64,000 bases of DNA from Corallium rubrum (GCA_964035015.1 OZ036017.1:62001-126000), one strand, 5' to 3'. Shown: positions 43,765-56,563, counted from the first letter of the stretch. Notes: generated by a model not told the origin, from the sequence alone. A program made the numbers and translations.

Positions 43765-43820
<56 letters not shown>
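43765..43820. repeat. TA dinucleotide array
   Basis: About 27 TA units. It yields spurious YIYIYI frames. Confidence 0.9.
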
Positions 43821-43821
<1 letters not shown>

Positions 43822-44034
43822 ATATGGTGTGCCGTGCATATATATAGTGTGCCTCTTCCTTTTCATACGCCTCCATTTTTTGCGAAGTCCAATTTCGTAG
43901 ACGTCTGATATTTTCTCTTACTGAGTGCATATGGCTATCAGACTGTCCCACATTATTCGATAGTTTTGGTGTCAAAATAATGAAAGAGAACGTCCGAAAG
44001 CCAGCTCGCGGAAGTGCATTAGAATTTCAATTTC

Positions 44035-44680
44035 GTCAGTGGTCATGGTCATGGTCATGCTGAATTTCCAATTTATTAGTTAAATAGATGTTCAAGTTTC
44101 GTTTTTTTATTGATTGTAACATCGTTGAGCTGATGTTTCAAAGCGTTGAAACAAACCTCGGTTTTCGGGTCTGGCATACTCTGAAAAAGGCACTATTTCA
44201 GCACGGGTTTTTCTCCGAAGCACTCGGTTTCAAAAATAGAAAAACAAATACATGACTGCGATTAACCCTTCAATGGCGCCGTGGGAGACCTTTCAGTATA
44301 AATCGAATATACTTATATACGGCAAATCACAAACGGAAGCTTTCAGTCTGAACATACAACTTGTCCTAACTTCTAACGCCTAACTGCTGATTTCGAACTG
44401 CAGTTTGCGGTGTGCCGTAAATGTGCGATCTATTATTTATTATTTAAAGCCTCTAATATAGATGTATTCCGTCCGTTGGGCAGTAATTCCCTTCAGAAAT
44501 ATACATTTTTTACTTTTAAAAAGTGTTGTCCACATTACACGTATATCAATTATCCTGTAAGGAATCATTGATTATCATTCTGAGGGGAGGACAAATTTCC
44601 GAAGAGGGGGACATATTTCCTAGGACATTTGTCCCCCTGGGGGGACATATTTCCTAGGCAACATGACACATATTTACTGG
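44035..44680. other. Non-coding stretch
   Basis: GTCATGGTCATGGTCATGCT is a three-copy hexamer at 44040. CATATTTCCTAGGACATTTG and GGGGGACATATTTCCTAGG (44605-44660) are short direct repeats. No gene. Confidence 0.4.
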
Positions 44681-44689
44681 GACACCGGA

Positions 44690-45275
44690 CACCGCGAGTC
44701 TAAATATCCCTGAATCGTCTGTAGGTGTGTACCATTTTGGAAACTTATACCGTTAGATAGAGCGTTAAACTCTGTTCAACAAATGTGCATTAAAAAAAAT
44801 CGTAGAATAGCAACGGAGAAAAATCTATTTGAACTGAGATGAGCGCCAAATATCAAATGGCAATTATCGGATCAAACCGTAACGCAATCATGCAATGAAG
44901 ATATATCCCAATACGGCTGTTAGCCGTTAAATTTTATACTTCCAACAAAGTTTTTGACTAAAACACTATGATTTTTCAGGGTTATATTCTATACAATTTT
45001 TTCTAATTCACATATCTTGTAGAATATTTAACGCTCTATCTAACTGTACAAGTTTCGTGAATGGCACAAACCTACAGACGATTCAGGGAATCCGCTGGCG
45101 GATACCGTTTAAATAGTTGAGCCACAAACGCGGTCATATTTAAAGAAAATCAATCGCCTGTAGGTTTGTGCCATTTGGGAAACTTGTACGGTTAGATAGA
45201 GCGTTAAATTCTGTACAACATATGTGAATTAGAACAATTGTATAGAATAGCAACGGAGAAAAATCTATTTGAACA
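44690..45275. repeat. Dispersed repeat family (TTAGATAGAGCGTTAAA), cluster 1
   Basis: Three copies: plus near 44700-44870, inverse near 44990-45090, and plus near 45150-45275. Each contains CCTGAATCGTCTGTAGG or its variant, TTAGATAGAGCGTTAAA and AATAGCAACGGAGAAAAATC. A second cluster is at 57895-58470. Confidence 0.75.
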
Positions 45276-45439
45276 AGACGCCCACTAGGCGTGAACTCGG
45301 GCTACTGTGGGCTGGCACCTTGCAAAATAATAGAACAGCAGCAGTGCTGTTTGGAGTTAATGGTTGAATTTGATGCAACTTTCAGTCAATTGACTGTAGT
45401 AGTGCAAAATTCATCATAGAGAAAATCATGGTGGGTATA

Positions 45440-45885
45440 CCGGTGTACCAAAACATTGATTTGGCAGCCATACTGGTCTGCCAAAACATTGAAATGGTGG
45501 CCATTACTGGTGTACCAAAACATCTAAATGGTGGCCATACTGGTGTACCAAAACAATGAAATAGTGGCCATACTGGTGTAACCAAAACAATGAAATAGTG
45601 GCCATACTGGTGCACCAAAACAATGAAATAGTGGCCATACTGGTGCACCAAAACAATGAAATAGTGGCCATACTGGTGTACCAAAACAATGAAATAGTGG
45701 CCATACTGGTGTACCAAAACAATGAAATAGTGGCAATACTGGTGTACCAAAACAATGAAATAGTAGCCATATTGGTGTACCAAAACAATGAAATGGTGGC
45801 CATACTGGTGTACCAAAACAATGAAATGGCAGCCATACTGGTGTAACTAAACATTGAAATGGCAGCCATATTGGTGTACCCAAAC
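45440..45885 (-). repeat. 33-bp minisatellite
   Basis: About 13 units of GTGGCCATACTGGTGTACCA followed by AAACAATGAAATA. The 33-bp period (11 codons) leaves four frames open, producing long repetitive ORFs (HQYGHYFIVLV, TSMATISLFWY). No independent evidence of coding. Confidence 0.9.
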
Positions 45886-45889
45886 AATA

Positions 45890-46780
45890 ATACACACTTG
45901 ATGAAAGTAATGTATAAACTATGTATAAACTGTTGAATAGCATCGACTTTTATTTGCAAGACTTCAGTACAATAAATCAATAAAAAACAATAGAAGCAAA
46001 AATGAAGCAAACCACAAATATTAATACAGTTTAAACCTCAATACATTTATTTACATGCACCGAACTGACTTGTGTCTGTGTCGTGAATGCTGTAAGACAT
46101 ATGATGTAAAGAAGATGTAAAACACAGCATGTCTACCTTTCACTTGCAAGTTGGCTTTATCAACTTTCTTTGATCTTTGATTTACAGCACTTGAGCAACA
46201 TTTTTCAGTACAATTTAATTAATAACACATGTATAAAATTGATCGAGAACACATTGATCGAGAGTTGATCGAGTACTACACATTTTCAGCGTACGGTTAT
46301 CGAGATCGCGGACCAACCCAGGTCTACTATAGTATAAAAGTATTGCGAGCGTGTTTACCATTAAAACACAAATTCACAAGTTTCGAACAACACAACCAAA
46401 CGCGTCAGGAGAAGAAAAAAACTCGCCATTCCTGCAGCTGTGACGTCAAAAGTGTCACATGGCGCCACATGCCTCAGTTTCGCAATGCCTGTCGGGGCAA
46501 TATCGCGACCCCAAAAAACAACACTAACAATAACACGACCGAAACCTAGACTCGGCTACCACAGGTAGCCCGAGTAATTATGCTATCACTTGGCGTACGG
46601 TCAAACACAATCATTTTAAAGTATCCCTGAATCATACTACTCCAATCATACAGCATTGCAATTGACTTTCTTCGAAAATAATGTTGTTCTTCGTCTCGCT
46701 CCGTGGTTCATACAACATGGCGAGGAAATATAAACATCACACTACTGCACACATTACAGGTCAGCGGTTACACCAAAAAG
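45890..46780. other. Non-coding stretch
   Basis: A 106-codon frame at 46229-46549 is rich in basic residues and has no motif I recognise. A short CTCGGCTACCACAGGTAGCCC palindrome lies near 46552. No gene called. Confidence 0.35.
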
Positions 46781-47428
46781 TTGACACACACACCATAGAT
46801 ATAGGAGACCTAGATTGCTGACTGTAATATAATTTATAGCGCACGCGCGCGCCAACATGAGTAATCCAAGATGGCGGCTCAACCGGTCAAAAATCATAGA
46901 CAGTGCATAGGAAAAACGATGTTTTTCGCATTTTACGTCCGCCCACTGTTTCCGATCCCGTTGGACCACCTTTTTTTGGGAAGAACTACCTATTGTGAAG
47001 GTCTTGGATGAAAATCGTACAATTTGAGTGGAATTAACAACAAAATAATCGATCGTTAAATGTTGCCGAAACAGTCATATGGTCGGTTCAAGACGTTCGA
47101 GCCTCCCAACCTCTTAACTTAGTCAGTTTCTTGAGTCAGTCGTTGCCAAAAAGAAAAACTTTTGTCAGCTTTGGCCTCTTGGATGATTTTCCTTCGCGGA
47201 CAACTCAGTCGGAATAAACTTTTCCGAAACGATGGTGAATATATTTTGATGTACAATAGCTCTTGAAGGTGATTAAGCTTGGTGATTCACATTGGGAATT
47301 TGAATTATAACAATGATCAGGCAAGGCTGACTGGCTGTTGTCAACTGCTACCAAAGCCTGGACACTTGATACAGACTGTAATTTTCTTTATTTTCTTATT
47401 TGGCCTTCTATTGCTCGTTCTCCCTTAC

Positions 47429-47550
47429 AAATATAATCATCTGGTTTAAAGTGTTTTTCACACAAGACTGAATATTTGGTTGGTGTCCAGTCTTTCCATT
47501 TCATTGCCATAATCCAACTTTTTAACAGGTCGGGATTGCTTGAAGGAAAT
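47429..47550 (-). CDS. THAP-domain exon within the long-TIR element
   Basis: The minus-strand exon has an acceptor (TACTATTTAG) before it and a donor (GTAAGG) after it, phase-consistent at 122 nt. It encodes RFPSSNPDLLKSWIMAMKWK then DWTPTKYSVLCEKHFKPDDY. This is the second half of the THAP C2CH zinc finger, with the conserved FP, W, the C-x2-H motif (CEKHF) and PDDY. The first half, with the first Cys pair, would be in an upstream exon I cannot find with confidence. The exon itself is intact. Confidence 0.65.
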
Positions 47551-47879
47551 CTAAATAGTATGAAGGGTAAGATACTTCTTTGTTCACTGATGTGAACAAA
47601 ACTCAAAATTAAAGTGAAAGTTGTCTGTCTAAGGGACAGACCATTAGATATTTTTTGGGGGGATGGAAGATTTTGAAAAAATATCTTATAAAAAATATCG
47701 AAAAGACATATTCTACAGGGAGTGTACATATCGTATAATGATTGTGTGCTTGTGTGAGTCAAGATTAAAAAATAAATCCATGCACCGCTTTTTGGCTAAA
47801 AAGAAATACTTGCACAGTCTGCTTGGGAGAGAAAAAAATTATTTCTCAGAGCAATTCTTCCACCCCCCTCCCCCTCACA

Positions 47880-48980
47880 AATCTAATGGTCTGCCCTAAT
47901 AATTATTAATTAAGTTTTAAATTCCTAAAGAGGCTCGATAAGGGTTCTAAAAGGGTAAGGTTTGAACTCATTTAAGATTTTTAATAGTTGAAATAGAACT
48001 GTTTCTATACTGAAAAGAAGTAAAATTGATAGTGAAAATGAGTCAAATCCTTAGTCCCTTCTGGGACCTTCTCATTTTCTCATTAAAATGTATATAAAGC
48101 AGCCTGTTGAAACATGCATATAGACTACAAACACAGACATCAAAATGATAAGTTCTTTCCAGTTTATTCTTTTATTAAAAATGTAAACTTAACTTATACT
48201 CTACAAAACTCCATTGTTGTCATTACAGACATTACAGTATTTAAAAAAAACCAGCTTGTTTTTATACTATAAAAAAGCTTATTATAGTCTTTAACTATTA
48301 TGTTAATATATGCAATGCTATTGAGTACGTGTTTGTTTGCTAAACTTACTTATGAAAGGACAAGCCAATACCATCTTTTAAATCTCCACGTCTGGCTGTA
48401 CAGTTATACGCTGAACACGCTTCAGGCATACTTTTCGATAGAAAAGTAAACTTTCTATTAGAAGAGACCACCTCTTGCTTTATATACCAAGAAAGAGTAA
48501 AATAAACAGCACTATAGCTTTTGAAATATTTTGATATAACAAACGTCGCTTAAGAAAATCTCGCAAAAGACAGTAGAAATACAAAGTAAAACAATCCAGG
48601 TGAGTTTCGCGTGCTTTTTTGTTTGCCAATCATAGATATAGAACTGGAACTTTCACCTGATTGCTGCTGCAGATTGTAATAGTATAATATGCTTTAGAAA
48701 GCTAATTTTGGGTTAAATGTACTTGTTGAAGTAAAATTCTGTCTTTTAACGCAAAAGATGTATATAATACTTCGTGTTTAAAAGAAGCTAATTAGATAGT
48801 AAAATGTTCACTGGAGTTAATGCGTAGTGTATAACTATATTCTATAAAATAGTGAAAATTGCTGAGGACAGATCGCTATCTGTTTGTCCACTAACACGTA
48901 AGCTTTCCATCTCGTATCTTATACAGAACGTCCTAGAATCTTCCAACACCTCAAAACTAACCAAAACCTTTATTTTCGGC
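47880..48980. other. Interior of the long-TIR element, no ORF recognised
   Basis: AT-rich, between the THAP exon and the right arm. If the element were autonomous, its first exon would lie here; I find no clear zinc-finger N-terminus. Confidence 0.4.
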
Positions 48981-49287
48981 CAGAAATGTCTCGAACCGAC
49001 CAAGTGACCGCAAGTGACTGTTTCGGCAACATTTAACGATCGATTATTTTGTTGTTAATTCCACTCAAATTGTACGATTTTCATCCTAGACCTTCACAAT
49101 AGGTAGTTCTTCCCAAAAAAAGGTGGTCGAACGGGATCGGAAACAGTGGGCGGACGTAAAATGCGAAAAACATCGTTTTTCCTATGCACTGTCTATGATT
49201 TTTGACCGGTTGAGCCGCCATCTTGGATTTTCAAATTTGGCGCGCCTTTTCAGCCGAGTCAGCAATCTAGGTCTCCTATATCTATGA

Positions 49288-49318
49288 CACACACACACAC
49301 ATACACACACACACACAC
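49288..49318. repeat. CA microsatellite at element border
   Basis: An ACACACAC run continuing from the right end of the long-TIR element; the left end has a short CA run too. Confidence 0.85.
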
Positions 49319-49474
49319 CACCGGATAGCAATATATCTGCGCGTTGCGCAGATACAAAAGGGGTTAGGTGGGAAAGGAAAGTTGACCGATGGTATGATTG
49401 ATAAGATGCAGAACTATTATGGAATAGCCATCAGACGCAACACTGGAAATCTTGCTACAATAAAGAAAAATAGG

Positions 49475-50640
49475 TACGCAATGCGTACATGCGGATACTG
49501 GTATTTATTTGGCCAACAGGTAATGATTGAACAACGTAAATTGTTCACTAAAACATACTGAAAATGCTTGATAACCTTGTGACATATCAACATATGCTCT
49601 CACGTATCATCTAGAATCGACAATAATTATTAATTTTTAAATGCCCTTATTAATAACTTAACAATAATGCTTAATTCTAGCCCTTACTTAAACTCCAACC
49701 CAATCCCTAACCCAAGCCCTGCCCCAACCCTAATCTTAACTGTAATCTTAAAATGACGATTTTCGGTAAATTGGGAAAAACGGGAAACCCGGTCGCTAAT
49801 CGCATTGTTAAAAGAATGTGATAATATATCGCTTTCGTTCTAATCTTTACTACGTTAGACTCTGGTAACGCATGAATTGATTTGTCTCAACAATGATCAA
49901 CGCGCTTTTTGAATAAGTACTTCATACACGCCTACATGTAACTCAAGCAGTACCAAATACAGTTGACTTCTGCGTATATACAGACAATCAGATGACCGAG
50001 GGCCTAACATGTCAACAGTACACTTGAAACATTAGTTAAAAGGCTATTCATATTTCATCTGGTATATAGGTACATGGTTTAGAAAGCAGTCACTGATTTT
50101 CAAAAATTGACAAAATCGTTTAAACCTTGCTGTATGTATATCGACAGACCAGTAGACGACTATCAGCTATCAACTCGTGGTGGATATTTTCTTGGCGTCT
50201 TGTGATTGCGTGCAATTATCCACGCCCTGAAGCGAAACTCGACTTCCAATCTTCCAGTGGTTGTTCTGATACACGCTCGTAAACCCTTCGGACATACGAA
50301 TAAGACTTCTGAAGTATGCCTATTAGCTTTTCGCCTTGATCACGTGATTGACGGAAACATTCGGACACACAAACCGTGCTCATGACATAGCGGCTATGGT
50401 TTAGCAACCAGTATCCGCAAAAACGCACGTTAAGTGGATTTACATAATAGTTTTATTTATTGTTTGTTCTTTTTTTAATCTTGGCGGCAAGCAGCTTTTG
50501 GCACGGCAGAACCCATGTTGACTTGATTTATTTTTGCGACGTCATTACAGCTTGTTTTCCTCTGGACATGTGACTGTTCAGTTTTGTGAACAGGAAAAAA
50601 ACATGAAACGCGGTCCCTATAATCCCATTAAAATATGATA
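49475..50640 (+). repeat. Duplicated non-coding module, copy 1
   Basis: ACGCAATGCGTACATGCGGA then TACTGGTATTTATTT opens a block that recurs at 51415 and, more diverged, at 55420-55800. It includes CTTACTTAAACTCCAACCCA and GTGATAATATATCGCTTTCG. The sub-block 50140-50430, with TCTTGGCGTCTTGTGAT and CATAGCGGCTATGG, recurs at 50990-51330 and 56260-56630. No protein is encoded. Confidence 0.75.
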
Positions 50641-51227
50641 CTTATATCGCTTTAATTTGGCAAAGGGCATTCAGATTTCAGAAAGATCTTTAATCCGAAG
50701 CCAAACAAGCGCTGACACTGTTTCTTCGTCCTTGGAAAGCTTGTCGTTTAGGCGACAAAGTCGAAACGCGTTCCGGAATTATTAGAGTATAAACACCTTG
50801 TATGGTTTGATTATGTGATGCTGAGATGAACACGAGAACGTATTGCATGTGAATATGCAGTCACCGCGTGCTTGTATTTATAGTATAAAACAACAGTACA
50901 TATATACATGTACATAAAAATGTATTAAAATGCTGAAATACATATTGTTTCGAAGCCCGACAATCCGCAAAAATTCTCAAAACCGTTCAAATTTATACCG
51001 ACAGACCAGTAGCCCACTGTCAGCTGTCGACTTGTCATATATTTCTTGGCGTCTTGTGATAGCGCGCAAATGTTCATTACCTGAAACAAAACACAACTTT
51101 CTATTTTCCATTCATTGTTCTGGTACACGTTCATAAACCTTTCGGACATACAAATAAGACTTCTGAAGTATGCCGATTCGGATCCGCTATTGGTCGTTTG
51201 CGTTGATCACGTGATTGACGAAAACAT

Positions 51228-51277
<50 letters not shown>

Positions 51278-51370
51278 CCGCGCTCATGACATAGCGGATA
51301 TGGTTTAGCAACCAGTATCCGCAAAAAAAGGGGAAACCTATGCAGCAGGCTCATTTTAAATAATGTGGAT
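50640..51370 (+). repeat. Duplicated module B, copy 1
   Basis: GGGCATTCAGATTTCAGAAA then GATCTTTAATCCGAAGCC opens a block repeated at 55823-56700. Both contain GGCGACAAAGTCGAAACGCG, the GCGTCTTGTGATAGCGCGC segment, a CA array and AGCGGATATGGTTTAGCAAC. Confidence 0.8.
51232..51277. repeat. CA microsatellite
   Basis: About 22 CA units within module B; the longer allele is in the second module at 56502. Confidence 0.95.
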
Positions 51371-51404
51371 GCCTGTTCAAGTTTTTGAATCTGGATTGTT
51401 TATC

Positions 51405-51925
51405 AAAAAAATAGGCACGCAATGCGTACATGCGGATACTGGTATTTATTTGCCAACAGGTAATGATTGAACAACGTAAATTGTTCGCTAAAATATACTG
51501 AAAATGCTAGATTACATTGCGACATATCAGCATATGCTCTCACGTATCATCTGGAATCGACAATAATTATTCATTCTTACATGCCCTTAATAACTTAACA
51601 ATAATGTTTAATTCTAGCCCTTACTTAAACTCCAACCCAATCCCTAATCGAAGCCCGGCCCCAACCCTAATCTTAACTCTAATCTTAATTAAAATGACAA
51701 TTTTATAGGTAAATTGGGAAAAACAGGAAACCCGATCGCTAATCGCATTGTTAAAAGAATGTGATAATATATCGCTTTCGTTCTAATCTTTACTACGTTA
51801 AACTCTGGTAACACATGAATTGATTTGTCTCAACAATGATCAACGCGCTTTTTGAATAAGTATTTTATACGCCTACATGTAACTCAAGCAGTACCAAGTA
51901 CAGTTGATTTCTTTCTTTCTGCGTA
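51405..51925 (+). repeat. Duplicated module A, copy 2 (interrupted)
   Basis: It matches 49475-49975 closely up to CTGCGTATATA, where a foreign block begins. The module resumes near 55007 with CAGACATAGCTAAGACATCT. Confidence 0.75.
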
Positions 51926-52094
51926 TATATACCAGGGGCGGATCTAGGATTGTTGAAAGGAGGGTGGCCGAGGGCGAAGCCCGAGCCTTCTAGGGGGATC
52001 CAGGGGCATGCCCCCCGGAAATTTTTGAGTTCTTGGGTCTCTGAAATGACATTTCCAGCATTTTGAGAGCCATTTTTGGCGAAGGGTGTATCAC

Positions 52095-52430
52095 TCGAAA
52101 AAATCTCGTACACCTTCGTAAAAATCTCTAAAAAATCTTTAAAAAATCCCAAAAATCTTTAAAAATCTTAAAAATCTTTAAAAATCTTAAAAATCTTTAA
52201 AAATCTTAAAAATTATGGAAATCTCTAAAAAATCTCGAAAATCTTTGCAAAAATCCCACAAATCCCAGAAAATCTTGCAAAAATCCCAAAAATCTTGCAA
52301 AATTATTTGAAAATCTTGAAAATCTTAGAGTAGATTTGGGAAACATGATATAATATTTCAGAAAGTCCCAGATCCCAATATCCCAGAATCCAAAAATATC
52401 CCAAAATCCCAGATTCGAAATATCCCAGAT
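52095..52430 (+). repeat. AAAATCTT/AAAATCCC low-complexity array, left part
   Basis: Many units of AAAATCTTAAAAATC and AAAATCCCAAAAATC. The same array continues after the LINE at 54453-54630, so the LINE inserted into it. Confidence 0.85.
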
Positions 52431-54452
52431 CTGATCTCTATGGCCTGCACAGGCGAATGCGAAACAACCAGCGTCAGGCAGAGAACACTTGCCAATAACC
52501 CAAAGAAGATTGCAAATCTATTCAACCGCTACTTTGCGTCCGTCTTTACAACCAATTTACCGACTGGATCACCTGACAACAGCCAACAAGATCCGCCTGG
52601 GCTGATATTAAAAGACATGACTCTCACCACCAGTGAGGTTTTGCACGTTTTAAACAAAGTGGACATCAATAAAGCGACAGGACCAGATGAAATTCCTGCC
52701 AGGATTCTGAGAGAGTCCGCTGATGAAATCGCACCATCATTATGCGAACTATTTAATAAATCACTTAGCATGGGTGTTCTGCCGGAGGAATGGAAACTCG
52801 CTAACGTTGTCCCCGTATACAAGAAGGGAAAGAGAGAATATGCGGAAAACTATAGGCCCATATCACTACTGCCTATCGTGTCTAAAATATTGGAACGTTG
52901 TGTCTTCAATGCGATTAAAGCACGTGTATACAGTCTGATTGCTGCATGTCAGCACGGCTTCATCGCTAATAAATCCTGTGTTACGCAATTAATCGAGGTC
53001 CTTGACTACATCGGTTCCCAGCTTGACAGCGGAGGTCAAACCGACGTCATCCTTCTTGACATGTCAAAAGCGTTTGACAAAGTAAACCATCAGAGGCTGA
53101 TCGAAAAACTTCGTCAATACGGTTTTGGTGGAAATATTTTACAATGGTTCCAGTCCTACTTGCATAACCGCCGACAGAGAGTCACTGTTCTTGGTGCCAC
53201 TTCAAACATTCTTCCAGTCACTTCTGGTGTACCTCAGGGCTCAATCCTAGGTCCAATGTTGTTTTTATTGTATGCCAATAGCTTACCTGATGCTGTTATC
53301 TCCAGTCAAGTAGCTGCCTTTGCGGACGACACGAAGATATACAAGATGATAAAATCTTCTGATGATGCCTCGTGTCTACAGAACGACTTGAACAACCTCG
53401 ACTCTTGGTCATCTTCAGCCGGGCTTTTATTCAACGAGACCAAATGTAAAACTCTGCGGATAACACGGAAACTAAAACCTGTTGCGACAGATTATATACT
53501 GAATGGCACTCCATTGGTTGAGACCAGAGAGGAAAAAGATCTTGGGGTTTGGATCACAAGCAACTTGTCTTGGTCCAAGCAAGTTTCGGAACAATGCTCT
53601 AAAGCCAACCGAACGCTGGGCTATATCAGAAGGAATACAAAGCATATCCGCAGCACCCAAGTGAGACGGACCATTTACCTTGCGTTGGTGCGCCCTCATC
53701 TGGGATACGCTACTCAAGTCTGGGCTCCCCAGTCCAAAGACCTTATAAGGCAAATTGAAAGAATACAGACGGGCATCGAAATATATACTGAACTTACCTT
53801 TTTCTTGTGACCAATCCTATAAAGAACGACTTATTAACCTTGATCTTCTACCATTATGTTATTGGCATGAATACTTGGACATGGTTTTTTTTTTCAAAGC
53901 AACCAAAGGCTTAATAAATCTGAATCCTACTGTAATCCCCTCTGTGGTCTGCTGTTCAAAACCTACTCGATCAAATACTAACTCTAACTCTGTCCACTTC
54001 ATCATTCGTAAATGCAGAACTACCACTTTCCAGAGATCATACTTCAACAGAACTACAAGAATATGGAACACTCTTGTTAACGAACTTACCGATATTAATT
54101 TCAATGCACTAGAACTGGCCACATTTAGATCTCTAATGCTCAGCTACTACTTTACTGCTCTTGTGAATACCTATAACCCTGACGATCCACGTTCTTTCAA
54201 AACTATATGTCCAAATTGTAATAATTCTCGCAGTCTAACCCGCAGCATTACTTGCTGTTTTTAGTATTTATTTCTATATTGTATGTATGTATGTTGTATA
54301 TTGTGTAAGTTTTATTAGAATATTTGACTTTAACTTTTACATTTTTGGGCCCGCAGTAATTGGCTTTCACGCTGTTGCGGTGACCCTGCCATAGGTATAC
54401 ATGTATTTAGTCAAGTCTATGGCGAAGCTTATAAAATAAAATAAAATAAAAT
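52430..54452 (+). pseudogene. CR1-like non-LTR retrotransposon, 5' truncated
   Basis: ORF2 reverse transcriptase from about 52440: INKATGPDEIPARIL, ENYRPISLLPIVSKILER, LLDMSKAFDKVNHQRLI (fingers/palm), TSGVPQGSILGPMLFLLY and the catalytic AAFADDTKIY with its FADD. It continues EKDLGVWITSNLSW and VRRTIYLALVRPHLGYATQV. A 2-nt deletion near 53769 shifts the frame, and the protein resumes at about 53770 (YRRASKYILNLPFSC) to the stop at 54262. The AP endonuclease is missing. The 3' UTR ends in an AAAATA tail. The RT core is intact, so insertion is fairly young. Confidence 0.88.
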
Positions 54453-54630
54453 AGAAAATCCCTAAAAATCTTGAGAAAATCTTGAAAAATCCTTAAAATC
54501 TATGAAAATCCCTAAAAATCTTAGAAAATCCAAAAAAATCTTAAAAATCCCTAAAAATCCCTAAAAATCTCTAAAAAAATCCAAAAATCTTTAAAAAAAT
54601 CTTGAGATTTTTGAAATCCCCAAAATCTCG
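54453..54630 (+). repeat. AAAATCTT array, right part
   Basis: Continuation of the array interrupted by the LINE (AAAATCCCTAAAAATCTT units). Confidence 0.85.
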
Positions 54631-55139
54631 TACACTATTTTTCGAGTGATACGCCCCTCGATTTTTGGCAGCACGTTTGAGCACTCAGCAGTAGAAAAAA
54701 GTTATATATTTGGGTTACTTGTACTTTTTTGTAACACTTTAAAAAAAACACTTAAAAAGAAGAAAATGAAAACTACAACTTCACGGTCAACTAGAGCTGT
54801 CCTAAACGAAAGAGCAATAGTAGCTCAGTAACTTCAACGGACAGTTAAGAATAAATTCATTTAATTGTCTACGAAAAGTGAGGATGCATTCATCCTTCTA
54901 GGATGCAGTGCCATAAAACGTTCACATATCTGCCTTCTGTCGATGGGAAATGAGCTCTTAATTAATTTTTTCTAGACCAAAGAGGGCGGTGGCTAGCCAC
55001 CCAATCCACAATCAGACATAGCTAAGACATCTTGGCCAAGGGCCTAACATGTCAACAGTGCACTTGAAACATTAGTTAAGACATGAAACACGGTCCCTAT
55101 AATCGCATTAAAAAATATGATACTAATATCGCTTTAATT

Positions 55140-55800
55140 TCGCTCGAGTGTAATATTAGAACTCAACACAATAAGCGTGTGATCATGCCAGCCACACGTA
55201 TATTCGAATTAAAGCATTATATAGAGCCGGCGCAAAGAACAGAATGAAAATTTCAGCTTGTGAATTATAGTTAAACATCTCGGCCCAGCGCTTATCATGT
55301 TAACACTTCAAACGTTAATTCAAAGGCTATATTCAGGTTTCAGAAATATTGATTCAAACTGTTTAACACTCTTGTCTGAGCGAAAACGTTATAAATTGAC
55401 TACACCCTTCAACATGTACTGTTACGTCTCACGTATAGAAACAACAATAATCGTTAATTTCTAACGATTAACCCCAATCTGGCAATCTCTAACCCCTATA
55501 CTAAAATGTTTGAACACGCGGTAAGGTTAGGTAAATCATAGTTGGTAAATCGGCAAAAACAGGAAACGCCGACGCTAAATCGCATTGTTAAAGAATATGA
55601 TATTTTTATGTTTTATATGTCTATGTTTTAGACTCTGGTAACATATGCATTGATGCGTCTCAATAAATCAATGTTCAACGCATTTTTTAAATAAGTATTG
55701 AATACGTCTACATGTAACATAAACAGTGCCAAGCACGGTGGATTTCTGCGTGTAAACCTATAGCTAAAACACCTTGGCCGAGCGCCTAACACGTAAACAC
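55140..55800 (+). repeat. Diverged module A, copy 3
   Basis: GACTCTGGTAACATATGCAT, CGTCTACATGTAACATAAAC and ACCTTGGCCGAGCGCCTAAC are diverged equivalents of parts of 49860-50010. Confidence 0.6.
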
Positions 55801-55822
55801 TTCAAACATTTAATAGTTAAAA

Positions 55823-56496
55823 GGGCATTCAGATTTCAGAAAGATCTTTAATCCGAAGCCAAACAAGCGCTGACACTGTTTTTTCGTCCTTGGAAAGCTT
55901 GTCGCTTAGGCGACAAAGTCGAAACGCGTTCCGGAATTATTAGAGTATAAACATCTTAGATTTTTAGGCAAGATTCAGGAATAGCAAGGATGCGTCTTTT
56001 TCAGCGCTTGACGTCGGGATCAGCCCTTGCCTTGGACTTCCATTACCCGTCTATTTCAAACTAAATCGTTTTGATTTCGGAGGTTGCGGATCATGGCGCA
56101 TTCTGTATAGTAGTAAATAGTGGACCATTATGTGTATTGTCACGAATTTATTGATTTATGTACGGGGTTTGCCCACATGTACATAAAAATGTATTAAAAT
56201 GCTGAAACACATATTGTTTCGAAACCAGACAATCCGCAAAAATTCTCAAAACCGTTCAATTTTATACCGACACACCAGTAGCCCACTGTCAGCTGTCGAC
56301 TTGTCATATATTTCTTGGCGTCTTGTGATAGCGCGCAAATGTTCATTACCTGAAACAAAACACAACTTTCTATCTTCCATTCATTGTTCTGGTACACGTT
56401 CATAAACCCTTCGGACATACAAATAAGGCTTCTGAAGTATGCTGATTCGGATCCGCTATTGGTCGTTTGCGTTGATCACGTGATTGACGAAAACAT

Positions 56497-56563
<67 letters not shown>

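Larger units (their letters stand above)
46794..49286 (-). mobile_element. P-like element with about 300-bp TIRs and a THAP exon
   Basis: The left arm 46794-47095 and right arm 48985-49286 are inverted copies beginning CATAGATATAGGAGACCTAG. Inside each arm are AACCGGTCAAAAATCATAGA and the CGATCGTTAAATGTTGCCGA stretch. Both flanks are CA repeats (ACACACAC), which allows an 8-bp duplication but cannot prove it. A minus-strand THAP exon lies at 47429-47550. THAP domain, CAT ends and an 8-bp target fit the P superfamily. No transposase catalytic region is visible. Confidence 0.7.
51927..55006. mobile_element. Composite insertion into module A
   Basis: It begins CCAGGGGCGGATCTAGGATT with the GGGGCATGCCCCCCGGAAAT motif of the hAT-like elements. 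It continues into AAAATCTT-rich arrays and contains a CR1-like LINE. GTATCACTCGAAAAA at 52088 recurs inverted near 54637, giving an internal inverted pair. The right border is set only by comparison with the uninterrupted module and is approximate. Confidence 0.5.
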
